Below, one piece after another: positions 6,971 through 14,646 of a stretch of DNA of 16,992 bases. The translations under genes and the position numbers were made by a program. Under the pieces are notes generated by a model that did no database searches, was not told the origin of the DNA, and was given only the letters and a program-made list of their open reading frames with translations. Origin of the DNA: JBJXFY01 sp046155815 (lineage in GTDB: Bacteria; Verrucomicrobiota; Verrucomicrobiia; Limisphaerales; CAIMTB01); the NCBI GenBank assembly GCA_046155815.1, contig JBJXFY010000193.1, forward strand, positions 1 to 16,992. Direction: 5' to 3'. Within the stretch, counting starts at the first letter, position 1, and each line of letters begins with the position of its first letter.

Positions 6971-6999
6971 GCGCCCGGCCGGGGATTCCGGCCGGGCGC
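6971..6999 (+). repeat. Perfect 12-bp hairpin in the leader of the collagen-like gene
   Basis: GCGCCCGGCCGG (6971-6982) and CCGGCCGGGCGC (6988-6999) are perfect reverse complements around a GGATT loop. It sits 18 bases after the candidate -10 box, so it would lie near the 5' end of the mRNA. It has no following T-tract, so it is more likely a stabilising or control structure than a terminator. Confidence 0.6.
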
Positions 7000-7056
7000 A
7001 GTGAGGACCGGGGCCACGCCGCCTTCCGAGCGGCCTCACCAGGAAAGCCAACGTCC

Positions 7057-9072
7057 ATGAGCTCATCCCTTTTCCGCATCATCGTCCTGCTTGCCCTAGT
7101 CGGCCGCGCCGACGCGCTTCCCTACCAGTATGTCGGCCGGCTGTCGGACGCCGGCACGCCGGCCAGCGGGCCGTTTGACCTCGTCTTTCAACTCTACGCC
7201 GAGCCGGGCGCGGTGACGCCGGTGGGGCCGCCGCAGGCGTTCGAGGACGTGCCGGTGCGGGACGGCGTGTTCACCGTGCCGCTGGAATTGAACGACGCCG
7301 CGCTGGCCGTGCTGCCGCGGCACCTGGTCGTGTCCGTGCGGCCGGGTGCGTCGGACGATCCGCGGGATTATGTGAAGATCAGCCCGCAGCCGCTGCCGCC
7401 CGGCCCCGCCTTACAGGCGCTGGTGGCGGAACGGCTCGCCGCCGGGGCCGGCGTGCGCAGCGTGAACGGCCTGCGCGACGAGGTGACGCTGCAGGCCGGG
7501 CCCGGCGTGGCGCTCTCGCAGACCGCGGGAATCCTGCGCATCGAGGCCACGGAGGCGGGCCGGCCGGTGGTGCGGAGTTTCAACGGGGAGAGCGGGGACG
7601 TGCAGCTGGAGCTGGGCGACGGACTGGCCTACGTGACGACGGCGGGCGCCACGCGTCTGGCCGCCACCGTGCCGGAAGGCCCCCGAGGGGAGCCCGGCCT
7701 GCGCGGAGAGTCCGGGCCGCCGGGACCGACCGGCCTGTCGGGTCCGGCGGGTGCGGCCGGACCCAAGGGAGACCGGGGTGAGGCCGGCCCGGCCGGAACC
7801 AGGGGAGATGCGGGATGGCCGGGGCCGCGCGGCGAGGCTGGCGCGCCGGGGCCGAAGGGGGACCGCGGCGACGCCGGCTTGACCGGCCCGCCGGGAGAAC
7901 GGGGCCTGCCCGGCCCGAAGGGCGATCCCGGGGAACCCGGGGTCGAGGGCCCCACCGGCCCGAAAGGCGAGAAGGGCGACCAGGGAGTGCCCGGCCTGCC
8001 CGGGGCCAGCACGGGCTGGGCCTTCACCGGCAACGCCGGCGTGGATCCCGCCGGCTTTCTCGGCACCTCGGATGACCGGGCGCTGAACGTGCGGGTGAAC
8101 AACCAGCACGCGCTGGCGGTGCTGCCCTCGCCGGGCACGCCCAACCTCGTCGGCGGGGCGCGGCAGAACGATGTGAGCACGAGGGCGGTCTTCGGGCAGG
8201 CGCGCTTCCCCGACGTGGAGGGCGCGGTGATCGGCGGTGGCGGCGGCGTCTTCGTGCGGGGCTCGGCCGAGGTCCATGCCAACCTCGTCACGGACGACTA
8301 CGGCGTGATCGGCGGCGGCAACCGCAACCAGGCCGGCAACGACAACGGCGACTCCGTGGACGCCCACTACGCGACGGTCGGCGGCGGGTACGGCAACCGG
8401 GCCCGCGGCGTGGCCAGCACCATCGCCGGCGGCTCGGGCAACGTGACCGCGAACAACGATTCCACGGTGGGCGGCGGCTGGCTGAACACGGCCTCGGGGC
8501 CGCGCGCGACGGTCGGCGGCGGGCAGCAGAACGTGGCCGAGGCGGCGCATGCCGTGGTGCCGGGCGGGCTCGGCGCCCGCGCGCGGCATCCCGGCCAGAT
8601 GGCGTTTGCGAACGGCTTCTTCGAGGCGCCAGGCGATGCGCAGGTCTCAACCTTCGTGTTCCGCCGCGAGTTTCTGCGGCCTGCGCCGGGCGATGGCTCC
8701 GCTGTGTTCAACATCCCGCTCACCGAGAACGGGGAGCGGATCACGCTAGGGGAAAACACGGCGATGCTGTTCGAGTTTCGGTACGTGGCCCTGGCCGAGA
8801 ACGGGGAATGCGGTGCGGGCAGGTACTTGGCCGGCTTTCGGCGTCATTCCGGAACCGTCCAGCAGCTCCGGGCCAAGTCAGGATTCGAGGTTTTCGGCGT
8901 GGACGAGCGTTACCTGGCTTCCAGCTCACCGCCGAACCAACTGGAGTCATATCTCTCGGTGTCGGCGGACGGCACCGTGTCGGTGACAGCCCAGGTCTCC
9001 CCGACCGGCGGATTGGCGGGGGAACGCATCCGCTACGTCTGGACGATCCAGGCGGTTGAGGCGCGCTTCTGA
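7057..9072 (+). CDS. Secreted collagen-like protein with YadA-head-like repeats
   Basis: A 671-residue exported protein. A signal peptide (FRIIVLLALVGRADA) is followed by an N-terminal domain to about residue 207. Then come 37 uninterrupted Gly-X-Y triplets at residues 208-318, many of them GPK, GDR, GEP and GPP types that stabilise bacterial triple helices. Residues ~388-520 carry repeats of the form (A/S)TVGGG..N.A (ATVGGGYGNRARG, STVGGGWLNTASG, ATVGGGQQNVAEA), resembling trimeric YadA-type head repeats. A C-terminal domain of about 145 residues ends in VWTIQAVEARF. Both repeat types trimerise, so a long homotrimeric surface or matrix fibre is expected. There is no YadA membrane anchor, LPXTG or PEP-CTERM, so its attachment is unknown. 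The ATG at 7057 is chosen for the signal peptide and follows the promoter-like site and hairpin; an AGGA lies 12 bases upstream. The next gene begins 21 bases later. Confidence 0.88.
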   Translation: MSSSLFRIIVLLALVGRADALPYQYVGRLSDAGTPASGPFDLVFQLYAEPGAVTPVGPPQAFEDVPVRDGVFTVPLELNDAALAVLPRHLVVSVRPGASDDPRDYVKISPQPLPPGPALQALVAERLAAGAGVRSVNGLRDEVTLQAGPGVALSQTAGILRIEATEAGRPVVRSFNGESGDVQLELGDGLAYVTTAGATRLAATVPEGPRGEPGLRGESGPPGPTGLSGPAGAAGPKGDRGEAGPAGTRGDAGWPGPRGEAGAPGPKGDRGDAGLTGPPGERGLPGPKGDPGEPGVEGPTGPKGEKGDQGVPGLPGASTGWAFTGNAGVDPAGFLGTSDDRALNVRVNNQHALAVLPSPGTPNLVGGARQNDVSTRAVFGQARFPDVEGAVIGGGGGVFVRGSAEVHANLVTDDYGVIGGGNRNQAGNDNGDSVDAHYATVGGGYGNRARGVASTIAGGSGNVTANNDSTVGGGWLNTASGPRATVGGGQQNVAEAAHAVVPGGLGARARHPGQMAFANGFFEAPGDAQVSTFVFRREFLRPAPGDGSAVFNIPLTENGERITLGENTAMLFEFRYVALAENGECGAGRYLAGFRRHSGTVQQLRAKSGFEVFGVDERYLASSSPPNQLESYLSVSADGTVSVTAQVSPTGGLAGERIRYVWTIQAVEARF

Positions 9073-9093
9073 ACTGCGACCGGAACTCCTGCC

Positions 9094-9579
9094 ATGAAGC
9101 CCACACTGCTGTCCTTCCCTCAGCCGTCAACCGCCTGGAGGTGGCTGATCCGCCTTGGGGCCGTGGTCTTGGCCACTGTCGGGATGACGGCCCCGCTCGT
9201 CCTTGAAAGCCTCGACCTCCAACCCCAGGCCGGCGGCGTTGGCGGAAGCTACGTCTTGGCCGGAGCGCTGGTGGTTCCGGCGGCCGGCGTTTCACCCGAT
9301 GGCCGCTGGGGCCTGAGCACCGGGCCGCCGGCCCAGTTCATCGTGACCGCGGCCGGAACTGATCGTCCGCCGCTGGCCTTGGCCCTGGCCGGGGCGGAGC
9401 TGGAACTCAGCTGGCCCGAGCGGTTTGCCGGTTTCGTCCTGGAAGTGTCGCCGGCTGTGGCCGGAGCCGAGGTCCGGTGGAGCGTCGCGGACGGGCCGGC
9501 GGAGACGGTCCGCGGACACGTGACCGTCCGGCTGCCGCGCAACGCGGAAGGAAGCTACTTCCGCCTGCGCAGACCCTGA
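9094..9579 (+). CDS. Small exported protein paired with the collagen-like gene
   Basis: A 161-residue protein with an N-terminal hydrophobic segment at about residues 17-34 (LIRLGAVVLATVGMTAPL), a signal peptide or anchor. Next comes a short GGVGGSYVLAGALVVPAAG stretch that resembles a degenerate form of the GGGYTL.GTIGQPDAG phrase common in exported verrucomicrobial proteins. The C-terminal ~65 residues (ELELSWPERFAGFVLEVSPA to SYFRLRRP) fit the terminal beta module built around LSWP....GF.LE and ending in a FRLRRP-like phrase. No enzyme motif is visible. It starts 21 bases after the collagen-like gene on the same strand and is probably co-transcribed, so it may help display or anchor the fibre (inference from position). 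Confidence 0.7.
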   Translation: MKPTLLSFPQPSTAWRWLIRLGAVVLATVGMTAPLVLESLDLQPQAGGVGGSYVLAGALVVPAAGVSPDGRWGLSTGPPAQFIVTAAGTDRPPLALALAGAELELSWPERFAGFVLEVSPAVAGAEVRWSVADGPAETVRGHVTVRLPRNAEGSYFRLRRP

Positions 9580-9662
9580 TCCTTATGAACCTCCAAGAAG
9601 GCACCTGCTCGAATGCGGCCGGGATTTCCTGTCCGCACCGCATCGGCGAAAATCACCGCCAC

Positions 9663-9896
9663 ATGCCCGAAAACGGGCGATCGAAGGAGCCCTCACGCCG
9701 GCCACCCGGAGGGAGCATCCGGGTGGCTCTGAGCCTGCTGATCCTCTGCATCACAGCCACCGGTTGCGCCAACGGCCGCCCGGTCCGTTGGGAATGGGGC
9801 GGCTGGCGGTCCAGAGCACCGGCTGGTGGGGACGCGTTCGATTCCACATGGATCCAGATGGATCAACTTCGGTATCCCGCCAAGTGGGCCCGGTAA
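9663..9896 (+). CDS. Small putative lipoprotein
   Basis: A 77-residue frame: a basic start (RSKEPSRRPPGGSIR), a hydrophobic core (VALSLLILCI) and a lipobox-like TATGC, after which Cys would be lipidated. The mature part is only about 43 residues, rich in Trp and Arg (PVRWEWGGWRSR) and ending DQLRYPAKWAR. The ATG at 9663 puts the basic and hydrophobic parts in normal lipoprotein spacing; an in-frame ATG at 9585 would add 26 residues before the signal. No Shine-Dalgarno or homologous family was recognised. It could be a real small lipoprotein or a chance frame, but the signal architecture favours a gene. Confidence 0.5.
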   Translation: MPENGRSKEPSRRPPGGSIRVALSLLILCITATGCANGRPVRWEWGGWRSRAPAGGDAFDSTWIQMDQLRYPAKWAR

Positions 9897-9985
9897 GGTT
9901 GGATCGCAGGTCCGGGTCCACGGACCGCCTGCATCAAACTCCGCCCTTGCACTCCGCCTTTCCGTTCCCAAGCTCCCCGCCACTT

Positions 9986-10699
9986 ATGACGCCGGAAGCG
10001 TCCCACGAGGACGCATGGATCAAGTTTCTCGCATGGTTTGAGGTCAACCGGAAGCGGCTGCTGCTCACGTTTGGGCTGGTCGTCGTCGCGGTGGCGGTCT
10101 GGTACTTGACCCGCCTCGCCCGCGAACGCTCCGAGGCCGCAGCCAGCCGGCAGCTCATCGCACTCGCGGCGCGCACCGCCGACCCCGCCCCACCGGCCGC
10201 GGACTTCCTCAAGCTGGCCGAGACGACCGGCCGCACCCAGGCCGGCAAGCACGCCCGGCTCCTTGCCGCCGAGAGGCTCTTCGGCGAGGGCAAGTACGCC
10301 GAGGCGCAGGCCGAGTTCGAGCGCGCGCTCGCCATCAGCCCGGAAGGCGTGCTCGCCCCACAGGCCGCCTACGGCGTCGCCGCCAGCCTCGACGCGCAGG
10401 ACAAGCTCGCCGAAGCCGAGGCGAAGTACCGAGAGATCACCGTCCGCTTTCCGGACGACGCCGCGGCCCGGCACGCGCGCCTGGCCCTGGCGGGCCTCGC
10501 CGAGTCAAGGCAGCAGCCTGAACAGGCGGCCAAGCTCTACGACGAGCTGATCCGCGAGGCGCGACCGGGCATCTCCTCGATGGAGGCCCGCTCCCGCCGC
10601 GAGGCTTTGGTGCGCGAACACCCGAATCTTGCCGGGACCAACGCACCGGCCCCGCCGGCGGCGGCGCCGCTGAGTCTCACCACGCCGGCCGGACGGTAG
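9986..10699 (+). CDS. Membrane-anchored tetratricopeptide (TPR) protein, YfgM-like
   Basis: A 237-residue protein with a short cytoplasmic N-terminus, one membrane helix at residues 25-43 (LLLTFGLVVVAVAVWYLT) and a soluble C-terminal region. About three TPR-type helix pairs lie at residues ~103-200 (GKYAEAQAEFERALAISPEG, DKLAEAEAKYREITVRFPDD, QQPEQAAKLYDELIREA). The layout matches the YfgM/TPR_21 family, inner-membrane proteins that help periplasmic chaperones or envelope assembly. The end is Ala/Pro-rich. The ATG at 9986 is the only start giving the normal short N-terminus; no Shine-Dalgarno is visible. It has no clear operon partner: the lipoprotein gene ends 89 bases upstream and the phosphorylase gene starts 78 bases downstream. 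Confidence 0.8.
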   Translation: MTPEASHEDAWIKFLAWFEVNRKRLLLTFGLVVVAVAVWYLTRLARERSEAAASRQLIALAARTADPAPPAADFLKLAETTGRTQAGKHARLLAAERLFGEGKYAEAQAEFERALAISPEGVLAPQAAYGVAASLDAQDKLAEAEAKYREITVRFPDDAAARHARLALAGLAESRQQPEQAAKLYDELIREARPGISSMEARSRREALVREHPNLAGTNAPAPPAAAPLSLTTPAGR

Positions 10700-10777
10700 G
10701 CGAGGCACTCTCCGCTTCCGGGGCGCGCCGCGCGACGGTGCTCGCGTTGGCCCACGGCCTAGATCAGCGTGCGACCC

Positions 10778-11617
10778 ATGGCCGCGCACGTCCACGATTC
10801 CACCCCGGCGGCGGATTTTATCCGCGCGCGTTCCCCAGTCCGGCCGCGGCTGGGGATTGTACTGGGCAGCGGCTTTGCGGCGGCGGCGGAAGTTGTCACA
10901 GTCGAGAGCCGGTTCCGTTTCGAGGAACTTCCGGGCTTTCATGCCGCCAGTGTGCCGGGCCACGCCGGCCAATTGCTGCTGGGCGGGCTGGGACCGCTGC
11001 CAGTCGCACTGTTCGCCGGCCGGCTGCACTTCTACGAAGGCCACCCGATGGAGGTCGTCACCCTGCCCGTGCGTGTGCTGGCAGCGCTCGGCGCGAAGAC
11101 CGTGCTGCTCACCAACGCCGCCGGCGCGGTGAATCCCGACCTGCGCCCCGGCGACTTCGCCGCCATCACGGACCACCTCAACCTGATGGGCGTGAATCCG
11201 CTGCGCGGGCATCCGGGCGGCGCGGACAACTTCGTGGACCTGACCGGCGCGTACGATCCCGCGCTGCGACGGCTTCTGGCCACGGCCTCCCCGGCCGCGG
11301 GCTTCGCGCTGCGCGAGGGCGTGTACTGCGCAGTCAGCGGGCCGAGCTTCGAGACGCCGGCGGAAATCCGCGCCTTCCGCGCGCTGGGCGCCGACCTCGT
11401 GGGCATGAGCACGGTGCCGGAGGTTATCCAGGCGCGGCGGCTCGGGCTCCGCGTCGCGGCGGTGTCGTGCGTGACCAACCTCGCCGCCGGGCTGGCCGGC
11501 GCGGTGTCCCACGAGGAGGTGCTGGCCGTGGGCCGCGAGGCCGGTCCGCAGGCCGCGGCGCTGCTCACGGAATTTGCCCGGCTTTATGCGAAGGCTGACG
11601 AAGGCGCGGAAAAGTGA
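10778..11617 (+). CDS. punA: Purine nucleoside phosphorylase (trimeric, family I)
   Basis: A 279-residue protein of normal length for the trimeric family. It cleaves purine (deoxy)nucleosides with phosphate into base and (deoxy)ribose 1-phosphate in nucleoside salvage. Visible motifs: VLGSGF at 28-33 (the glycine/serine phosphate-binding loop, usually GSGLG), GRLHFYEGHPM near 80-91, LTNAAGAVN, the substrate-binding SGPSFETPAEI near 187-197 with its active-site Glu, DLVGMSTVPEVIQARRLGLR, and TNLAAG near 233-238 with the base-binding Asn. ATG 10778 is preferred; GTG 10769 is in frame. It overlaps the start of the cytidine deaminase gene by 32 bases, implying coupled expression. Overall very likely a functional enzyme; guanosine/inosine preference is known for the family but not shown here. 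Confidence 0.92.
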   Translation: MAAHVHDSTPAADFIRARSPVRPRLGIVLGSGFAAAAEVVTVESRFRFEELPGFHAASVPGHAGQLLLGGLGPLPVALFAGRLHFYEGHPMEVVTLPVRVLAALGAKTVLLTNAAGAVNPDLRPGDFAAITDHLNLMGVNPLRGHPGGADNFVDLTGAYDPALRRLLATASPAAGFALREGVYCAVSGPSFETPAEIRAFRALGADLVGMSTVPEVIQARRLGLRVAAVSCVTNLAAGLAGAVSHEEVLAVGREAGPQAAALLTEFARLYAKADEGAEK

Positions 11618-12113
11618 GCTGGTCCGCGCGGCGGTGGCGGCGCGGGAACGGGCCGTCGCGACGTACTCGCAGTTCCGGGTAGGCGCGGCGCTGCTCGCGG
11701 CCGACGGGTCCGTCACGGCCGGCGCGAACGTCGAGAGCGCCAGCTACGGGCTGACCTGCTGCGCCGAGCGCGTCGCGCTGTTCAAGGCGTTGACCGAAGG
11801 CCGGCTTGATTTTGTGGCCATCGCCGTGGCCGCGCCGGTGCGGGGCGGCGTGATGCCCTGCGGCGCGTGCCGGCAACTCCTGGCGGAGTACGCCCCGGAG
11901 GCCGTGGTTCTGACGGTGGATTCGGAACGGCCGGATGGCTGGGCGGAGTTCCGGGTGGCCGAACTGATCCCGCGCGCCTTTGTCGGGCCGGTTCAGGAAG
12001 CGCGTGCGGGCTTGCAGCCCGCCCCAAGCGCCAGGCCGGCGGCCCGGACCACCATCAGAAAATCCGCTTTCCCAGCAGCGACGCCGCGAGGTCCACGGCG
12101 AGGCGGGCGGTGA
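11586..12113 (+). CDS. cdd: Cytidine deaminase with a C-terminal extension
   Basis: It deaminates cytidine and deoxycytidine to uridine forms in pyrimidine salvage. The core is typical of the small zinc-dependent tetrameric enzymes: YSQFRVGAAL at 27-36, GANVESASYGL, then CAER with zinc ligand C59 and proton-shuttle E61, and PCGAC with zinc ligands C92 and C95. The total of 175 residues exceeds the usual ~130. After LIPRAF the last ~40 residues are Ala/Pro/Arg-rich (for example AFPAATPRGPRRGGR) and partly come from DNA that is antisense to the end of the arginase gene. The usual stop seems to have been lost or moved. The ATG at 11586 overlaps punA by 32 bases, so the two salvage enzymes probably form one operon. 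Confidence 0.9.
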   Translation: MRRLTKARKSELVRAAVAARERAVATYSQFRVGAALLAADGSVTAGANVESASYGLTCCAERVALFKALTEGRLDFVAIAVAAPVRGGVMPCGACRQLLAEYAPEAVVLTVDSERPDGWAEFRVAELIPRAFVGPVQEARAGLQPAPSARPAARTTIRKSAFPAATPRGPRRGGR

Positions 12114-12969
12114 GGTTGCGGCTGTCCAGCACCGGGTTCACCTCCACAAGGTCAAGCGAGACGGCCTGCCCGGCGGCGTGCAGCTCCTCCATCAGGTAGT
12201 GCGCCTCGCGCCAGGTCAGGCCGCCCATCACCGGCGTGCCCACGCCGGGCGCGTACACGGAGTCCAGGGCATCGAGGTCCAGGCTCACGTGGACCTTCGC
12301 GACGGGCGCGAGATGGGCAAGCGTTTCGGCGACGGCGCGGTGGATGCCGAGGCGGTCAATGTCGCTCAGGGTCACGACCTTCACCCCCTGCTCGCGCAGC
12401 AGCCGTCGCTCGCCCCCGTCAAGGTCGCGCGCGCCGAAGAGAACGACATGCCGCGGGGCGACCTTCGCGCCCGGCCGGCCGAGGTCCACGAGCTCAGTCC
12501 AGCCGAGGCCGCACAACGCAGCCAGGGGCATGCCGTGGATGTTGCCGGTGGGGCTGGTGTCGGGCGTGTTGAAGTCACCGTGGGCATCCACCCACAGCAG
12601 CCCAAATTCGCCGTGCGCCGCCGCCGCGGCCGACACGGTGCCGACGGACAGCGAGTGGTCGCCGCCGAGAAAGATGGGGAACGCTCCGGCCGCAAAGCTG
12701 CGCCGCCCGTGCTCGAACACCTGCCCGCACACTCCCGCGATGTCCGGGAGAAACTCATGCGGCCGCCGGTGCGGGAGCGTGTCGCGGTCCGGCCCGGCCA
12801 CGTTGCCGTGATCCTCGACCGCGAGGCCGAGGGCGGCGAGTTCGTCATGCAGGCCGGCATACCGGATGGCTGCGGGGCCCATGCTGACGCCGCGGCGCTG
12901 CTGGCCGTAGTCCATGGCGACGCCGAGGACGTGGACTGAACGTGAGACGGGCGAGGAGCTTTCGGCCAT
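12055..12969 (-). CDS. rocF: Arginase (ureohydrolase family)
   Basis: A 304-residue enzyme expected to hydrolyse arginine to ornithine and urea. All binuclear manganese ligands are present: H105 in GGDHS, D128/H130/D132 in VDAHGDFNTP, and D231/D233 in SLDLDALD. The following phrase DSVYAPGVGTPV and the final LVEVNPVLD fit arginase better than agmatinase, as does TSPTGNIHGMPLA. The ATG at 12969 starts just before the first beta strand (SVHVLGVAMDYG). An upstream in-frame extension to 13053 would add 28 residues without family similarity. Its 3' end overlaps the convergent cdd gene by 59 bases. It follows the prepilin-like gene by 64 bases in the same direction, so read-through from the riboswitch-controlled genes is possible. 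Confidence in the family is high; arginase versus guanidinobutyrase-type activity is inferred from motifs. Confidence 0.92.
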   Translation of the reverse strand: MAESSSPVSRSVHVLGVAMDYGQQRRGVSMGPAAIRYAGLHDELAALGLAVEDHGNVAGPDRDTLPHRRPHEFLPDIAGVCGQVFEHGRRSFAAGAFPIFLGGDHSLSVGTVSAAAAAHGEFGLLWVDAHGDFNTPDTSPTGNIHGMPLAALCGLGWTELVDLGRPGAKVAPRHVVLFGARDLDGGERRLLREQGVKVVTLSDIDRLGIHRAVAETLAHLAPVAKVHVSLDLDALDSVYAPGVGTPVMGGLTWREAHYLMEELHAAGQAVSLDLVEVNPVLDSRNLTARLAVDLAASLLGKRIF

Positions 12970-13033
12970 GGGCGGAGGCGTGCCGGCATTTAAGCCCGCC
13001 GGCCGCCCGCTGGCAACCGCCGGCCGGTCCGCT

Positions 13034-13849
13034 TCACGGTTGCAGCACCTCACGCCGCAGCCGGCCCACCTGCACCGCGGGCAGGCGCAGGTCGTGGGTG
13101 CCCGCTTCCATGCGCTCCGGCCCGACGTGCCCGTCCACGAACACCGCCTGCGCCCGGCCGCGGTGGCGGAAGTGGGCCGTCGGTTCGTTGGTGTTCACGT
13201 AGTAGAACTCCTCCAGCATCGGCCGGTCCGGCGCGGCGGGCGGCTGGAAGTCATTCACCTGCGCGGCGTCCGCCAGGAAGACGCAGCCGGCGGGCTGCCG
13301 CACGGCGGCGATCGTGACGGGCGGGACGGCGGCGGGCGCGGAGAGCAGGAGGTTGTAGCCGTAGGCCCAGGTGGCGGTGACGGCCTTGGGCTTGAACCAC
13401 GTCGCGTCGCGGCGCAGTGCGGGGCACGACTCGACACCTCGCCCGCCGAGATGCGGCGCGAGGGCGCCCTGCCGGAAGTCATACTCGCGCGTGCCCTCCG
13501 GGCCGCGGCCCAGCCAGCCGAACCACCAGAGGTCGCCGCCATTCGTCACGCCGCGGCGGTAGCGGAAGGCCGCGCCGTCGTGCTCGTCCCAGTAGAGCTG
13601 CCCGGCGAGGCCGAGCTGGCGGAGGTTCGACGCGCACTTCGCCGTCTGCGCGCGGGCCTTCGCGCCGGCGAGCGCGGGCAGCAGCAGCACGGCCAGCAGC
13701 GCGATGACCGTCAGGACGACGAGCAGCTCGACGAGCGTGAACGCGGCGGAAAGCGCGCCGCCGGCATCCGGGCGATCAGAGGCCGGTGGCACGTTGCGGG
13801 CGGCGCACCGAAGGCGCGCCGCCCGGCTGCTCGGGACGGGAGACCTCAC
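13034..13849 (-). CDS. Type II secretion/prepilin-like protein with H-X9-DG C-terminal motif
   Basis: A 271-residue pseudopilin-like protein. After a long basic leader, AFTLVELLVVLTVIALLAVL gives the classic prepilin start: peptidase cleavage is predicted after A36, with F37 at +1 and E41 at +5. The usual Gly at -1 is replaced by Ala, which peptidases tolerate. A hydrophobic helix follows, then KCASNLRQLGLAGQLYWDEH, the normal continuation in the H-X9-DG subfamily. The defining end motif is present: H229, nine residues, D239-G240 (HRGRAQAVFVDG). These proteins are abundant in Planctomycetes and Verrucomicrobia; their specific tasks are mostly unknown. The GTG start at 13849 overlaps the stop of the upstream PEP-CTERM gene as GTGA, so translation should be coupled. 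It therefore lies in a cobalamin-riboswitch-controlled unit. Confidence 0.88.
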   Translation of the reverse strand: MRSPVPSSRAARLRCAARNVPPASDRPDAGGALSAAFTLVELLVVLTVIALLAVLLLPALAGAKARAQTAKCASNLRQLGLAGQLYWDEHDGAAFRYRRGVTNGGDLWWFGWLGRGPEGTREYDFRQGALAPHLGGRGVESCPALRRDATWFKPKAVTATWAYGYNLLLSAPAAVPPVTIAAVRQPAGCVFLADAAQVNDFQPPAAPDRPMLEEFYYVNTNEPTAHFRHRGRAQAVFVDGHVGPERMEAGTHDLRLPAVQVGRLRREVLQP

Positions 13850-14646
13850 CGTGCCAGAAGGCGTCGCAGCGCCAGCGCCAACCCGCCAACGGCGAGCAGC
13901 AGGCCCGCCCGCGGTTCCGGCACCGCGCTCACGGCGTCAATCTCCGCGCGGCCGGACACGACCTCGAGGCGCACATACTGCGCCTGCGGCAGGCTCACCG
14001 GATTGCCGCCGCCGTCCTGCGCCCACGAGAGGTCGTAGCCCGCGCCGCCGCCCGCGCCCGCGTACAGCGCGCGGATGCCGGCGAGGCCCTCGCCGTCAAA
14101 ATCTCCGGGCGTGAGGACCGGGTTTACCGGCTGCGTGAAGTCGCCCTGGCCGTCGGTTGGCCAGAAGCTGTCCACCATCGGCGCACGGGCCGGGTCCAGG
14201 ACGAACCAGTTCGCGCCGTCCGCGCTCACGGAAACGCGGGTGATGCCGGCGTTGTGGGAGAACAGTGAGCCGTCCGTGAGGCCGCCGCCTGTGAAGTCGC
14301 CGTTCGTGATCATGAAGCCGGCGCTGCCGAAGATCAGGAAGTCGAGGCCGAAGGCGTTCAGCGGGTCGTTGAGGACCGGCGCCCCGAACTGGAGCGTGAC
14401 CAAGCCGCCCGCACCAAGCGACAGGAGCTGGCCGGACTGCCACGGCGGGCTGAAGGGATCCACCGGCCCGCCGAACGGGCCGGGTGTGACGCGGGACGGC
14501 TCACCGAGGAGGGCGGCGGTGTTGGTGTAGCCGGCGGCAGGGGCGGAGCCGGGCTGGTAGTCGAGGACAAGCGCGGCGTGGTTGGCCGCGTGGACGGTGG
14601 CGAGGCAGGCCGGCGCAAGCAGCGCGGCGGCGAGTTTCATCTTCAT
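13846..14646 (-). CDS. PEP-CTERM surface protein under cobalamin riboswitch control
   Basis: A 266-residue exported protein. A signal peptide (MKMKLAAALLAPACLATVHA) is followed by a beta-rich body of about 210 residues. It includes LDFLIFGSAGFMITNGDF, TRVSVSADGANWFVLDP, GDFDGEGLAGIRALYAGAGG and a final QYVRLEVVSGRAEIDAVSAV, as in galactose-binding/discoidin-like sandwiches. The end is a complete PEP-CTERM: VPEP at 242-245, a hydrophobic helix (GLLLAVGGLALAL) and basic RRLLAR. Exosortase should remove the tail and attach the protein outside the cell. The ATG at 14646 is chosen for the signal peptide; an ATG two codons later is also possible. Upstream is a B12 riboswitch with a terminator, so expression should fall when cobalamin is plentiful. 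A role in capturing or taking up corrinoids is my inference; no binding residues are known to me. Confidence 0.88.
   Translation of the reverse strand: MKMKLAAALLAPACLATVHAANHAALVLDYQPGSAPAAGYTNTAALLGEPSRVTPGPFGGPVDPFSPPWQSGQLLSLGAGGLVTLQFGAPVLNDPLNAFGLDFLIFGSAGFMITNGDFTGGGLTDGSLFSHNAGITRVSVSADGANWFVLDPARAPMVDSFWPTDGQGDFTQPVNPVLTPGDFDGEGLAGIRALYAGAGGGAGYDLSWAQDGGGNPVSLPQAQYVRLEVVSGRAEIDAVSAVPEPRAGLLLAVGGLALALRRLLAR

Noticed and set aside
7678..8010. Short regular repeats that could suggest CRISPR or a tandem DNA repeat
   Set aside because: The 9-base periodicity reflects Gly-X-Y codons and differs from unit to unit; there are no constant repeats with spacers.
7411..8589. 392-codon minus-strand frame over the collagen-like gene
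   Set aside because: The Gly-X-Y codon pattern leaves the opposite strand open; the translation is repetitive and without family resemblance.
11980..12939. 319-codon plus-strand frame over arginase
   Set aside because: The arginase on the other strand has all metal ligands in place; this frame has none and is rich in Arg, Gly and Ala.
12970..13033. Possible terminator between the prepilin-like and arginase genes
   Set aside because: GGCCGG-rich inverted pieces exist but no clear stem with a T-tract, so neither a terminator nor full operon continuity can be claimed.
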